From Alnus glutinosa (lineage: Eukaryota > Streptophyta > Magnoliopsida > Fagales > Betulaceae): 64,000 nt of DNA. How positions within the stretch are numbered: the first letter of the stretch is position 1; every line of letters starts with the position of its first letter. A program made the position numbers and the translations under genes. The notes beneath the pieces are model-generated. The model was not told the origin of the DNA. It searched no databases and was given only the letters and a program-made list of their open reading frames with translations. Shown piece by piece: positions 30,678 to 43,345 of the stretch. Location: contig NC_084889.1 of NCBI RefSeq assembly GCF_958979055.1, positions 9,665,761 to 9,729,760 on the forward strand. The letters run 5' to 3'.

Positions 30678-32395
30678 ATGAACTATGGCTATTGGAAAGT
30701 TCGTATGCGTTTCTTTTTAAAATCCATTGATTGTTTGAAAACTGTTGTAACTGGTTGGACTGAGCCAGCGGAAACAAATATTAAGCTTGTAAATGAAAAG
30801 AACGCACGACTTTCTAATGAAAAAGCCCTCCATGCTCTATGTCAAGCGATTTCACTGTCTGAATTTACTAAAATTTCAAACTGTGGAACTGCTCAAGAAG
30901 CATGGCAAATCTTAGAAATAATATATGAAGGCACAAAACTTGTTAAATCTGCCAAACTTCAAATGTTGATTTCTAAATTTGAAGAGATTAAGATGCTTGA
31001 TGATGAGACATTTGAAGAGTTTTACTCCAAGATGAGTGACCTAAGAAACTCGATGGTGAGTTTTGGGAAGTCCTTCTTGAATGTAAAGCTCATTCAAAAA
31101 ATTCTAAGATCTTTGCTTGACCGTTTCAAAATCAAGGTGACTACCATAGAAGAAAGCAAAGATTTAGAAGAGATGAAGATTGAAGAGTTGGTGGGATCTC
31201 TTCAAAACTATGAGCTGTTCCTGCCCCCAGTCAAGAAGGTGGAGACTATTGCCCTCAAGGCATCTAAAAAGAAAGCCAAAGTCTCATCTGAAGGAGACTT
31301 TGAGAAAGAAGAAGATATAGTGGCAATGCTAGCCAAGAATTTCGGGAGAATAATGAGGAATGATCGATTCAAGAAGAAATTCTCTGAAAAACTGAGGAAG
31401 GCCCCCAGAGAATCTAAACTTGAGTAAGCTGAGAAGAAAGACCTAAGAGGCCCCAAATGTTTTGAATGCTCAAGCTTGGGGCATATACGGGCTGATTGTG
31501 GGATTTTCAAGCAGGGAAAAGGGAAGGCATAAAATGTGACTCTCAGTGATGAGTCCGAAGAAGAATAATCTCTTGCTCAAGATCAGTTTCTAGCCTTTGT
31601 GGCTCCACATGAAAATGAGAATTTTTACTACTCTGAGCATAGTGATGAAGATGGGAAAGAACTCAAAAAGGCTTATAAAATCCTCTATGTAGAGTTCGAG
31701 AAGCTGACAGAGACTCGTAAGCAGCACATCCATGAGCTAAATAGCCTACAGACTGAAAAGAGTTCATTGCTGCTCAAGATACAGTATCTAGAGGAGAAGC
31801 TACTGGAGAGAGTCACTAATTAGAAGCTGACCCATATGCTATCAATCCAGAAGAGCCCAACAGACAAAACTGGACTCAGGTATGTAGCTCCTCCCTCTGA
31901 CATTCCCTCTACTTCTAGGACTGTTTTTGTCAAGCTCATAGTCCCCGAGCCTCCACTCATAGTCGTGGACAAAGGAAATGACGTAATAAGTGGACATATT
32001 CCAGTCATTCAGAAGCCCCCAACCATTAGACAACCTCCTATATGCCATCACTGCAGCCTAAGCGGGCACATTCGACCCCAGTGCTCTCTACTCAAAGCTC
32101 AGAGATCAAAGATCAAGAAAGAAGTGCCAAGACAAGCAAATTTTGGCATTAGACCTCTAGCCCAACATCAAGCTCCACAGCATCAGGCCCCCCAATATCA
32201 TGCTCCATGGCATCGAGTACCAAGGCACCAAACCCCACAGCGTCAGGCTCCTCAGCATCAACGGCATCAATAGAGATTTGTTCCTGCCAATCAGAATGGC
32301 AAACTCAAGACTAACAAATCAAGGCACTTTATGAAAAAGCCGCAGAAGATGGAGGATGATCAATTCTATAGGGAGCTGCTGGTAGTTCGCTAATC
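30678..32395 (+). pseudogene. Ty1/copia gag fragment
   Basis: In order: MNYGYWKVRMRFFLKSID (UBN2/DUF4219-type gag start), AQEAWQILEIIYEGTKLVKS, FEEFYSKMSDLRNSM, IEELVGSLQNYE, and two zinc knuckles, KCFECSSLGHIRADC (31458-31502) and PPICHHCSLSGHIRPQC (about 32034-32084). A coiled-coil-like segment lies between them (31640-31820). In-frame stops at 31424, 31530, 31567 and 31821 and a glutamine/histidine/proline-rich repeat (QHQAPQHQAP, 32160-32270) show decay. Integrase and reverse transcriptase are missing. Confidence 0.85.
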
Positions 32396-33420
32396 GACTA
32401 CGTGGATTTTAAATTTATAAGTTTACCACTCGCAATAGTACGTATCGATTGTACTATAGTAAGGGTGATCGAACCACAGAGATTATGGGTTGTTTTGCGT
32501 AATAAGATATCTAAAGAGTATATTTAACTTAACTTAAGAGTAAAAATAAAAGCAAAGGTTGTAGAATTGAAGCTACAACAATAAAGTGAAGAAATGCGAA
32601 AAATGAAAACAAACTTAGACGAAAACTTAGGGTGTTGATCTTATCCACTCCTCAACCGATAAAATGCTTAAAGACTATATAGATCTTCCTAACATACATG
32701 ATATGAGCGCGTAATGGGCGTCAACCATTACGACGACCTCGACGTGAAAACACTTTCGTTAAGACGTAGTTATAAAGCACCTAGTTTTACATTAATTAAC
32801 TCCACGTAAAGATTAGTCTATAATTGAAAAACGTTTACACTACGAAAAGTGTGGAGTGATTAATGCTCCCTACCTTACTACTCTACAACACATCCTAATA
32901 AGCATACACAATACATGCAAACCCTAACTAGGCCACAATGATAAGATATCTAGTTTCACACCGATCGCATCACGTAAAAGTTACACTATAATTGAAAAAC
33001 GGTTTAAACTACCAAAGGTGTGATACGACCGGTGCTTCCTAGCATACCCTATAAGATGACTCTAATAGGTAAACACACATCATGTCAAATTAGAATCATT
33101 GAAAATACATCGTTCTCTTTCAAGAACGTTGATTTTACTCATGAATCCAAGAAAACTCATAGACAAGCAAATCGCTTTTTCATGAATAATTAAATTGGAA
33201 TATTGATAACAAAACCTTTTGGCATGTGTATATCTTGTTTATTAATTTATTAGTTTTATTTATTATATTTTCTAATTCTTTTCTTTTTCTATTATTCCAA
33301 ATTTTATTTTATTTATTTATTTATTTATTATTATTATTATTTTAACCTGAAATATCACTTATATTTTCTTGGACATTACACTATCTCGATGTGTTTAGTT
33401 CTTGCATGAAAAGGGTGAAG
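32396..33420. other. Repeat-like non-coding DNA
   Basis: It begins where copia homology ends. GTAAGGGTGATCGAACCACA (32459-32478) is a phrase typical of plant repeats. Two diverged copies of a segment of about 200 bp (around 32780-32890 and 32955-33065) share AATTGAAAAACG and AC(A/T)ACxAAA(A/G)GTGTG. No gene. Confidence 0.35.
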
Positions 33421-33511
33421 GGCAAATGCCCTTCACACAAAAAAAAAAGGGGGCCACACGACCATTTAATTGGCCGCATGGCCATTTTTAACTAAAGGGC
33501 TGAATTGCCCT

Positions 33512-33547
<36 letters not shown>

Positions 33548-36148
33548 AAGTGTGAGGCGCACATGCGCTTCACTAAAAAAAAGAAAGTAAGGAGGCAGTG
33601 CCTCTTTTCTGTAAGGCCGAGAGAAGTAAAAAAGGGGGGAGAGGGAGATTTCTCATTTTCCTCTATACAAAAATCGTGATTTACGAAGAACCAACGGTCC
33701 AATCTTCGATTCATCTTTGGATACGAGATCCTTGCACTCGGATCTACGTTCCTATCGTTCACTTTGAGGTAAAACATTAAACTCATGGTTTTGTAATTTT
33801 TGGGTAAAATCCTATAAATGAGTTTAATCCTCTATGTTCTTTAGGTATTTGAGCTTATTGGAAATTGCTTGAAACTACCCAAACCTTGGGTTTTGGTTTA
33901 GTGATCTTGTGGTGAGTTTTCCTCAAACTCTAACTTTTAGTTATTTGATTTTAGTTGTATTTTAGGGGATTAACCCTTAGTAAATGCTATGGGTTAATGA
34001 CATTATGATTAGGGTAGTGTTTTATAATTAAGGGTTAAGTTTGGAAAATCTTAATTTGATGAGTTAATTAATTTGGGGGTTTTGAAGTATTTAAAACATA
34101 GATTGTGAATTTATGGATTAATTGCATAGGAGGTGTTAATTAATTCCAAATCATCTATGGGTTTCGTGAAAAATAGGCATTTATGGGATTAGGTCCTAAA
34201 AATAGTAATTAGTATAAACTAGAGATTTTAATTGTAAATTTAGGAATATTTCTATGTATGGGTTTAGTCAAATAATGGGTAACTTCGTGTTATAACCTTT
34301 GAGTGATTCAAAGTGCTAATTGTTATTGTTGTTGGTTAAATAGTTAAATGGTGCATTGTGTTGTGAATATAGCGGCACTTTGCGGGTCAAACCTAGGATT
34401 GTTGGAATTGGGAGTACGTGCAATCCAAGTTGAGTATTCTACTCACTGAGAAACTATTATTTTTATATATTAATTAATTTCAAAATATATGATATTTTAT
34501 AAATCCGAACCAACTGTATGTTGATTATAATTGTTTTGGTTGTTTTGAGTATTATTGAATATCTTGAGATTATGATAGATGTTTGAAAATATGAATATGA
34601 TATGTGGAGTTTGAATGAATTGAGTGACTATACGAGGTGGTTGGGAAATTTTGTAGACTATGGTTGCATTGTAAATGATTGGGATTTTTAGTGAGTTATA
34701 AAAATTGGGTCATGGTGTATTGCGTGCTGAACGGCACAAACCTTGGGATACGGTCCCTGTTCTCTGGAGTTACGAACTCGACGTTAATATGGGATACAGT
34801 CCCTGTTCTCTTTGAGTTACAGACTCTATGTTAACTTGGGATACGGTCCTTATCCTTTGGGATACGATCCCTGTTCCTTGGAAAACGGTCCCCATTCGCT
34901 TGGCATATGCATACATATATCATGGTGTGTTTGTGTGTATTGTTTTTATGATATATATGTATTTCTAGTCGCATGATTTAAATGCATTGAGTTGAGAGTG
35001 CATGGATGATTGCATTGTCTAGATGTAGAGATACTTGCACCTATGTAAAACCTCACAAGTTGTCATTGTTCTTCAACACATTGACGTTCAAAGGCAATTT
35101 GCTAGAAGGTTTAGGCCTGGTATTATGGGATGCTAACGTCTATGTAAGGCCTCGCGAGTTGTCATTGTTCTTCAGTTATGACATGCTAATATATTAGAGT
35201 CTAACTCTAATACTCGCATGATCATATTGATGTTCAAAGCCAATTGGCTTTGAGGTTTAGGCTTAGTGTTGCCTATTTCTAGTAATGTGAATGTCTTAGT
35301 ACCGATAACCAAATGCTATTATTTCTAGCTTAAGGGTTATGTGCATGCAAATATCCTCGTGTGTATGTAAACCTAAGCAAACAAACTACAAAGTATTATC
35401 GTACGTAGTTGTTTCTATAACGAAACTTCTATGTATAATCTTAGCTGCCTAGTATGTTTAAATGTTTTCTATTAGTCAATATTTGTTATATCAACTATGA
35501 GGGCTTTCAAACAAAAGTTTATAAAATTAGTGGCCGTTATAGCGTACTCATGACTAAAAAGGAAATGTTGGTTCTTTGCGAAAACTTGATGAATAATATA
35601 CCTCTGAGGTCTTAGTTTAGTTAATTATGCTAAAACGGTGGGCTCATAATTCCACCTGTGCGGATGCGGCAACCCCCATAACCGTGCAGATTCTGATGCT
35701 CTGACTGTATGTACTCCTGAGCTAGATGATGACCCAGTGACCTTATATTTGGGGTATTACGATTGAAGCCCACATCGACAATTGTAATGTGTTGGACTAC
35801 GGAGTCCTATCTTTTGGATATCTTTTATATATGGCTTGTGGTGCATGTGTCACATATTTTTGGTATAGCCAGTCTTTTGTAATTGTGGTATATGTTGTAA
35901 GCCTTAAACAAATAGACATGGGTAATTGGCTCTTTTCTATGGACCACAGACGAGTCATAGATGTGCTTTCTATTATGACTGATTGGTATCATAATATATT
36001 CCGATGTGTTAGATGTTACTCTAAATATCAGGTACAGGTTATGGAACGTGTACATTATGTTGGCTAAGCGACAAGTAGTCGTGCCACTGTGAGGATCCAT
36101 TTTACGCTATATGCATGTTTTCAAAAAAAAAAAAAAAGGGGTCGTCAC
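33421..36148 (+). repeat. Long LTR-like block, probably Ty3/gypsy
   Basis: The block ends GGGGTCGTCACA at 36148, exactly where an unrelated copia RNase H coding fragment resumes, so it looks like an insertion. It has a TATA-like TTCTATATATATATG (33511-33525), a GT run, a leader with a GAGGTAAAAC donor-like site, and then a long non-coding AT-rich tract. Five imperfect copies of GGGATACGGTCCCTGTTCTC sit at 34743-34905. This composition fits the long LTRs of chromovirus-type gypsy elements. The left end is not fixed. Confidence 0.4.
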
Positions 36149-36322
36149 AGGTAGACTATCACTATGTGAGAGAAAATGTTGTTAATGGTGATATCCTCAT
36201 CAAGTTTATCTCTACCAATGATCAGATTGCCGACATTTACATAAAAGGGTTAACTACAGCTCGGTTTAATTTTCTCAAGTCCAAGCTAATGATGAGCCTC
36301 CTCCTATTAGCTTGCGGGGGGA
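36149..36322 (+). pseudogene. Copia RNase H, C-terminal end
   Basis: It reads VDYHYVRENVVNGDILIKFI, then STNDQIADIYIKGL and ARFNFLKSKLMM, the end of Ty1/copia pol (family pattern HFVRE...ADIFTK). After one frameshift it ends PPPISLRGDVS, overlapping the polypurine tract GCGGGGGGA at the LTR boundary. Confidence 0.8.
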
Positions 36323-36846
36323 TGTTAGTGACACCTATGCAATCAATGCAAACCATGCAGCAGCCAAGAGTGACACCTATGAATCACCGACAATTATGCA
36401 GCAGCTACCACGAATGACACCTATGAAATCAATGTAGATCAAGCAGCATATTCTAAAAACCATACAGTTGGGATCACTGCAAATCATGCAGCATATCGTG
36501 TAGCATCAGAAAAGGAAAATCTTGGAGGAATTCAATCTTGTCCTCTAAAGAAAGAAATAATTGCTCACCATCATTATTCGGTGCAGAAATGGCAAGACAT
36601 GTAATGCCTCTCAAGGACAGAAGATTCTTATTCAAATGGTCAAGCCTCTCCTAAGGAAACTACCCATATTGTATTTGACAGCACCCTTCACAATTATGTC
36701 CCCTGTAATCATGTGTAATTTGATAATCCCACATATTGTGGAATTGCCTTGTAGCATAGCACACCCTCTGTATATAAGACACTCACTGTAACGTTGAATA
36801 ATCATCGAGAAATAAAAGCTTTTGTATTATCTCTTCAAAAGTTGCA
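36323..36846 (+). mobile_element. Copia 3' LTR (524 bp)
   Basis: It begins TGTTAG directly after the polypurine tract and ends GTTGCA. The next bases, GTCTGCAATTTCTATTTTAT, are the sequence found downstream of BAHD copies 3 and 4 (53728 and 58605), so the right boundary is exact by comparison. A TATA-like TGTATATAAGACACTC lies at 36770-36785 and an AATAAA signal at 36812. It has imperfect GTGACACCTATG repeats at its start. Confidence 0.8.
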
Positions 36847-37036
36847 GTCTGCAATTTCTATTTTATTTAATTATCTTTATAACAACATAATATTGATTGG
36901 CAAAAGACACTGTAATATTATTGATCAACAATTATTCCTAACCATTCCCTGGACAGATTAACTGAAACCTTTAGAACCTTACAAGTATGTTAGTGATAGA
37001 TTGGGCATGGTCATCTGCAGGGTAGAGCTTTGCAAA

Positions 37037-38418
37037 CTACTGCCACTGATGGGTCAAACAGACGGCATCCATGAACTCCTCATCAGACTCAAGAGCGCTC
37101 ATGAAGTCTGGCGGAAGGCACACCTCCAAATCTATGCTTCCTCCTCCTTCATATCGCGGGAACGATGACACTTTCCCATCAAACTTGTTTGCATACCCAC
37201 TGCGAAGTGCCACTGCTTTTCCCATCCCAAATTCATTACCATACATGTTGAATCTGGGCGAGCTCCCCATCATCACACTGTATCGGTCAAAAAACCGAGC
37301 AGGTTGGTAAATAAAGGGAGACTGCTGCCAGGCGTCAAGCCATCCACGGACCGCCTTGTCGGTGTGGTTAACCACGGCCTGGTGCAGCTGCCATGCCGCC
37401 CACCCAAGACTCTGTTCAAGCAGTTCACCAGCTTGGGCTACTCCCGCCACCGCGTGAATTGAGTTCCCAAAGTAGTCCTGAGAAAGGTGTGGATCCATTC
37501 TTGATCTGTTGTTGGTGGCCAGCTTACAACCGGTTATCTGATCAAGTGGTAGACGACGTGCACGCGTTATGCACCTCCAGAGGAGTGCCGACAAGGACTG
37601 GAAGGAAGAGATCTTGTTGGTTTTGTACTCTTCATTGGCCTTTGCTTTGAGTTTTGCTATGGATTCGGATGAGAAGTGGAACACTCGCTCTCTGAGCTCG
37701 GGTGCTTCAAATCTGCTGATGATCTCATCTTGGTGGGTGAAAGGGAGGTTGATGATTGGACCATAACCATCAGGAAACCATCGCTTGTGGATGGGCGGGC
37801 GCGCAATGGAGATATCATTTCCTTGTGCCTGGAAGATCTCAGACCACGAGTTAAAGAAATGCCAGTACGAAGTTCCATCAGCAATGCAATTTGTTGATGG
37901 AACAACCTATAAAGATGCCATCTTCCAGCTCCGTAACTTGAATGGAAAGCAAAGGCATGGCATATTGGCATGCCCATCATAGTTGAGCGCCCTGTCATGG
38001 TCAAAAAATGATTGAACAACTAAAGGGGAACATCAACCGGTGAAAGGATATCAGATATTGACATGTCTAAAGCTGCATGGATGAATTTAGCTCCGGGGCT
38101 GTTATCGCAGTCAACGAAAATCAAACACGAAGGTGGGTTTTCATTTTGTTGTGTCACAAGGCGGCCGGCAAGTGGGTAGAAATGGACAAGGGCGAGAGAG
38201 AGGGAGTTCTTAAGCCTGTCCAAGAGAGAATTGATGAAGCCTTCTTGGTCATCTGCTGCTGGAGGTTGGGTAAAGAGAAGGCCCTTCTGGATATAGTGCG
38301 CAGAGAGCATGGCAAGATCCCATGGTGTCAGGTAAAAGGGCCGCTTCGACTCTTCTACTGCATGCTGTGGTTTAACAAAGCACTCTGAGATGTGTCGAAC
38401 TTTGGGAGGATTCGACAT
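37037..38418 (-). pseudogene. BAHD acyltransferase copy 1, frameshifted
   Basis: Compared base for base with copy 4, this copy carries three insertions totalling 11 bp. One is 2 bp (AAAGGGGAAC for AAAGGAAC, about 38020). One is 8 bp in GGCATGCCAATATGCC (about 37960). One is 1 bp (AATTTG for AATGG, about 37890), which falls on the codon of the catalytic histidine in the HXXXD motif. The N-terminal 132 codons (38020-38418) and the C-terminal 215 codons (37037-37684) remain open in different frames. Protein features elsewhere (GCKLATNNRSRMDPHL, NSIHAVAGVA, AWQQSPFIYQ) match copy 4 better than copies 2 and 3. No functional enzyme can be made. It sits between two LTR insertions. Confidence 0.92.
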
Positions 38419-38490
38419 CAGATGGGAATTGTTTCAAGGAAGAAGGCTAACAGGCCAGGTGATTCTCTTCAATCTCTTCAATCACCATAT

Positions 38491-38501
38491 CTTTATATAA
38501 G
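38491..38501 (-). promoter_or_regulatory. TATA box of BAHD copy 1
   Basis: Gene-strand CTTATATAAAG, 73-83 bp upstream of the ATG at 38418, conserved with copies 3 and 4. An LTR begins 24 bp further upstream, so the original distal promoter is displaced. Confidence 0.6.
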
Positions 38502-38524
38502 CTGCTCTGGTTCACTATATATAC

Positions 38525-38873
38525 TGTTAGACTACACTCCCTCAATCTCCTCTCCGGCTCATCCAATCCCACAAATCACTCCAGCAGATACACTGCAGCC
38601 ATCTCCGGATCACGATCGCCCTGACTAGGAAAGTATCGCACCTCCCTTATAAGCATGCGCTCCACTAAGGCAACTCCCACAGCTCCCCCAAGTCACGCAG
38701 ACCAGCATGGCAACACATCTCCACAAGGAAACTCAATCCTCCAACGTTCATATTCTTTGTAAATAGACAGCACATTATGTGCTTGCCCTTCATGTCTCAC
38801 TAGTGTATAAATATAACCTAATATCACTGTTAATAATATTGAGCCTTCATACATTACATTCTGTCTTATTTCA
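38525..38873 (+). mobile_element. Solo LTR (349 bp) in the BAHD copy 1 promoter
   Basis: It begins TGTTAG, ends TTTCA, and is flanked by perfect 5-bp duplications TATAC (38520-38524 and 38874-38878). A TATA-like GTGTATAAATATAACC lies at 38801-38816, pointing away from the gene. The sequence is absent from the equivalent position upstream of copies 2, 3 and 4. Confidence 0.85.
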
Positions 38874-38878
38874 TATAC

Positions 38879-41127
38879 AACGAAAATAAAATTAGGATGC
38901 CTCCCCGGAGCAGGTAAAGGCAGTATACAACGAAAATAAAATTGTAATATTCCAGCCCATTGTCGATTGAGGTAGTCAGAAACTTGGTGGTAACTGGTAA
39001 GAAAGTCTGATCACCTCTTTTCAAGTATTTTAAAAGTCACTTTTTTGTGGTTTTTCAAAATTTACTTTGAAATTTAAAAATTACATTATTTTTTCTCAAA
39101 AAAAAAAATGACAAAGAGTTACTTTTAAAATGCAGATGTTGACTTCAGCTTCCTGATCGATAGCAGCACAATATTCTCTGGTTGTTTGAGGATGCATGCC
39201 CCACTGGTGCAGGTAAAGGCGGTATCTAATGAAAATATGATTATAACATTCATAGTAGACATCGGTTTTATGACCCATATATTATTTATCCACTGCTTTT
39301 CATCAAATTGGTTAACCTTCTCTCCGTGGAGTAGTATCTTCTTCATTTTAAATAAAATAATACAAATTATTTTACAGTTAAGATTTAAATTTGATGTAAT
39401 TTGATGTATTAAATGGTTTACATAATTTTACATTATTTAAATTTTTAAAAGATATATTAATATTAATTTTATACACATCATTAGATACATCAATTTTAAA
39501 TTTAAAGCTTTAAAAATAAACACACATCTTTAAAATATTTGTCTTTCAAGACTTAAAAAACACGTGACTCTCTTAAAAAAAAAAAAAAAAAAAAAAAAAG
39601 TGACTCACTGCAGTACTTTAATTTTACTCCTTCAAAAGTATTGATTAAAAAATTGTTTAAAAAATTACCAGATCAATAAATCACAAAACGTAAGAAACAA
39701 TTTTTTTTGGGAGGTGCAGGTGAAAGGAAAGGCGAAAAATTTACTTTTTTTTTTTTTAATGATTTCTCTTCCTTGATTTTTTTTTTTTTTTTTTTTTTTT
39801 GGTATATAGTCAGATTTTTATACTAATTTATTTTTATGTTTATTTTTAAATAAAAAATTGTTCTTGTAAGTTTTTATATTTACATTTAAATATTGTTAAA
39901 TATTTTAATTATATGAAATATATATAATTATAGTTACTTGAAAAGAGCAACAATTATTTCATTACGTTTCAATCAAATTTTAAATGAGCTCGTGATATGG
40001 TAGATTTAACAAATATGAAATATAAGAACTCGTGGAGGAAAACTAAATAAATTAACATTAGGTGTGATAAAATAAATTACAAGTTACACTTATACGTTTT
40101 AAATAATAATTAACTTTTATTGAATTATTTATTTATTTTGTTAGTTATATTTTAATTAATTGTAGTTTTTAATCTTACCCCGTGAAGTAAAATCCTGCAT
40201 CCGCCACTATGAGTAGATATAGTCAAATAAGGGTTGAAGGCTTCAACTTGATAGAGTCAAGTTAATGGGGTTGGTAGGGGGTTGGTATAGTCAAATCATA
40301 GGTTTTATAAAATAAGTTGGAAGGATTTTCTATCACCCAATTTAGACGAAAACTTAAGTCTCTAATTTATTAGATCATGCTGAATATATAAACTACGAAT
40401 TGTAAAAGAACGTCCGGTTTGAATGGGTTGTTAGGTGGAAAATTCGTCCATCATTCCAATGGTCATCACCCTCTTTCCTCGAAGATTAGTTTTTTTATTT
40501 GCTTAATAAACAGAGTTAAAAAGGGAAGAAAAAAAAAATCCTATTATAATCTATTGTTGTTTGAATTAATAAATAGTGAAGATGGCTAATTTCTCGAAGG
40601 TGTGCCTTTTTCGAATTTAGGTCCTGCAATTGAAAATTATAGGGCTTACAAATCCCATGAATTTCAGGGATGCAATTCTAATGATCTAAAATGAATGCTC
40701 TAAATTTAGTCATGAAATTAATAATAGAAAATAATAGAAAAAATTTAAGGAAAGGGGCGGTTAATTAAGGTGGTCAGACCAACATCTCACCCCGGAGGTG
40801 GCCAATCACCTCTCAAAGGATGAAAGGGTAGTTTATGATCATTTTTTAGAGTGTTCGGTACACTTTAATCATACTTATAAGGTAGCCGATCATCCCCTTA
40901 AAGGGTGAGAGAGTGGTCGAACTACCTAACCACCATTTTGGGGTGGCCGACCACCCTTTGAAAGGGTATCCTCACAGGGGTATGGTCAAACCATTTCATT
41001 TATTTATTGTGTTTTAATCAAAGCCATTCAATCAAAATGAATTGTAAAAGCCTCAATACAGCTCGTCTCTTAAACTAAAAGCCAACGCTTTTTCTCATTC
41101 ATAAGCATGGAATTAATTTACTCCCAA
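38879..41127. other. Intergenic, paralogous to 60260-61780
   Basis: It has two copies of the BAHD upstream segment (ATGCC(T)CCCC(G)GAGCAGGTAAAGGCAGTAT at 38898 and GCCCCACTGGTGCAGGTAAAGGCGGTAT at 39198), AT-rich filler with A and T homopolymers (39575-39599, 39778-39800), and from about 40200 a segment matching 61040-61780 (GGTTTTATAA..., TATATAAACTACGAATTGTA, TCGAAGGTGTGCCTTTTTCG). No gene. Confidence 0.45.
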
Positions 41128-42835
41128 AGACTTTACTTAGATAAATAAATGCAATGATGCAGCGGTATTGGTGGGGGCACCATGAGAAAGAGACGAAGGT
41201 ACACTGGGTAAAACGGGAGAGAATGGGGAGATCAAAACAGCAAGGAGGTATGGGCTTTCGTGACTTGGAGAGTTTCAACAAAGCACTACTCGCCAAACAG
41301 TGCTGGAGAATTCTAAAGAACCCTGAGTCCTTGTCAGAAAGAATTTTAAAAACTAAGTATTTTCCTTCTGGCTCTATCCTTGATGCTCCACTAGGTTGGC
41401 GCCCATCATACATATGGAGAAGTATTTGGTTGGCCCAAGATCTTCTTTCAGAGGGCCTAAAGTGGCGAGTTGGAAATGGTAATCATATTAGAATATGGAA
41501 GGATCATTGGCTCCCCCAACATATCGCACATTGCGTCTTTCCGAGACAAGGGCTACATGAAGAGGCATACGTTTCAAAACTTTTTGATAAGGACACTAAT
41601 GCATGGAATACCTCTCTGGTAAGTTCTTTGGTTCATAGGCTTAATGCCAACATTATTTGTCAAATTCCTATAGGATCGAATAGTTGTAGCGACAGACAGA
41701 TCTAGATTGCCACAGTTAATGGGGAATTTACAGCTCGTAATGCCTACCATCAACAAATGGATAGGATAGCCTTGGCAAAAGGTGAATGCTCACTTATGCG
41801 TCAACACTGTTTGCTATGGAAGAGTCTCAGAAAAATGCAAGTGCCTCGTACTGTAAAGGTGTTTATGTGGAGGGCATGCATAAATGCGCTTCCGACTATA
41901 GCAAATCTATCCAGAAGAAAAATCACGCAAGACCCTTTTTGCCCTCTTTGTGGGCTTGTGGCTGAGACTACTGGTCATATCTTATGGGGGTGTGGGACTA
42001 CTAAGGATGTCTGGAGTTTGTGTGGACGAAAGATCCAAAAAAGAAGTATAGAGCATGAAGATTTTGTGGCCATTATAGAGATCCTCCAACGAGATATGGA
42101 GCCTAATGACATGGAGCTTATAGTGGTGGTAGCACGAACCTTGTGGTTACGCTGGAATGTGGTAGTCCATGGGGGAATTTTTAGCCATCCTACCCTTATC
42201 GCTAGAAAAGCTTTAGACTCACTCAAGGCTTATCGTAGTGCTAACTCCCGCCAAGGGACTCACCCAGAAGATATCCCTATCACGAACTTGAGTTGGCAAG
42301 GCTTGTTGGAAGGTTTTGTAAAGGTCAATTAGGATGCAACTATGGACAAAGACAACCGGAAGATGGGTATTTGAGCTATTATTCGAGACTACGAGGGTGA
42401 GTCCGGGCTATCTTGTCAGCTACGAAAGATTACATTACTGACCAGTTATTGCTAAAGCCACTGTAGCTTGGCGAGCTGCTTTGTTCTGTAAGGAGTTGGG
42501 GTATCAACGAGTAGAATTGGACGAGATGCTCTCTAGGTGGTGCAGACCCTGAGAAAGGAAGGTTGTAATTTGAGTAAATATGGTCATATAATTGAGGAGG
42601 CTCGTGGGGTCTTAAATGATCTACTTAGTGGAAGGTTTCTCATATTCGGCGAATTGCCAATGAGGCTGCCCATAGTCTTGCAAAGGAAGAACTCATTCTT
42701 AGTGAGGAATGGGTTTTTCCTTGAGGAATTTTCACACTGTATTACTGGTTTTATCCATGTAGAACGTTGTGCTTAAATTGCTAATTTTATATAGAAGGCT
42801 GATCTACTTTAAAAATAAAAAATAAAAGAAGCAAA
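41128..42835 (+). mobile_element. 5'-truncated LINE
   Basis: This holds only the 3' part of an L1 ORF2: the RT-connection region (GGMGFRDLESFNKALLAKQC, WRPSYIWRSIWLAQDLL, LKWRVGNGNHIRIWKDHWLP), a zinc-binding domain (VFMWRACINALPTIANL, DPFCPLCGLVAETTGHILW) and the start of the RNase H-like part. An A-rich tail is at about 42810-42835. Frames are long but broken by stops at 41703, 42330 and 42375. The paralogous segment at 61.75-62.05 kb lacks it, so it inserted after the segmental duplication or was lost from the other copy. Confidence 0.8.
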
Positions 42836-43159
42836 TAAAGTTTCAGTAAAATGATTGGCCAAGAATAAATTTCAACTCTGTTTGTTAAACTCTTTATTTT
42901 GTCTTTTCTTTTCCATTCTTAAAACAAAAACATACAAAACACTCCTTAGAAACAATTTTCTCATTCATTTTACATACCAAAACACATTAACAAACAGAAC
43001 AGTGTTATATTTTTCCTCAGAGTAATTTGAAAAGTCCTTAATGTGTCACTTTTGTGTTCCTAAAAAAATGAGGTGACTTTTAAAATCATCATTTAATCAA
43101 AATTCAATAGTGATCAATCACAAGCTCAATAGTGATTTTAAAAGCCAAGATTCTCTCCA

Positions 43160-43345
43160 TTTCAAATAAAATGAATATCATCCACTTTATGGTCAGGATT
43201 TAAAGTTGATGCATCTAATGATGTACATGATTTCACATTACTTAAATTTTTAAAAGACGTACCAACATTGACTTCATATACACCACTAGATGCATCAAAT
43301 TTAAATGCTGACTTTTCATTTGAAATGAAGAGGATCATATTACCC
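43160..43345. mobile_element. Palindromic MITE
   Basis: CCATTTCAAATAAAATGAAT..., TTTAAAGTTGATGCATCTAA pairs with the reverse complement of ...TAGATGCATCAAATTTAAAT, TTCATTTGAAATGAAGAGG, giving arms of about 85 bp. It is absent from the paralogous stretch near 62.2-62.5 kb. Related arms occur at 39375-39510. Confidence 0.5.

Noticed and set aside
29432..36846. One complete copia element from 29432 to 36846
   Set aside because: The two LTRs (1120 and 524 bp) are unrelated and most of pol is missing, so they belong to different elements.
37071..38388. Plus-strand open frames across the BAHD genes
   Set aside because: They recur at identical offsets in all four copies and are antisense shadows of the acyltransferase coding sequence.
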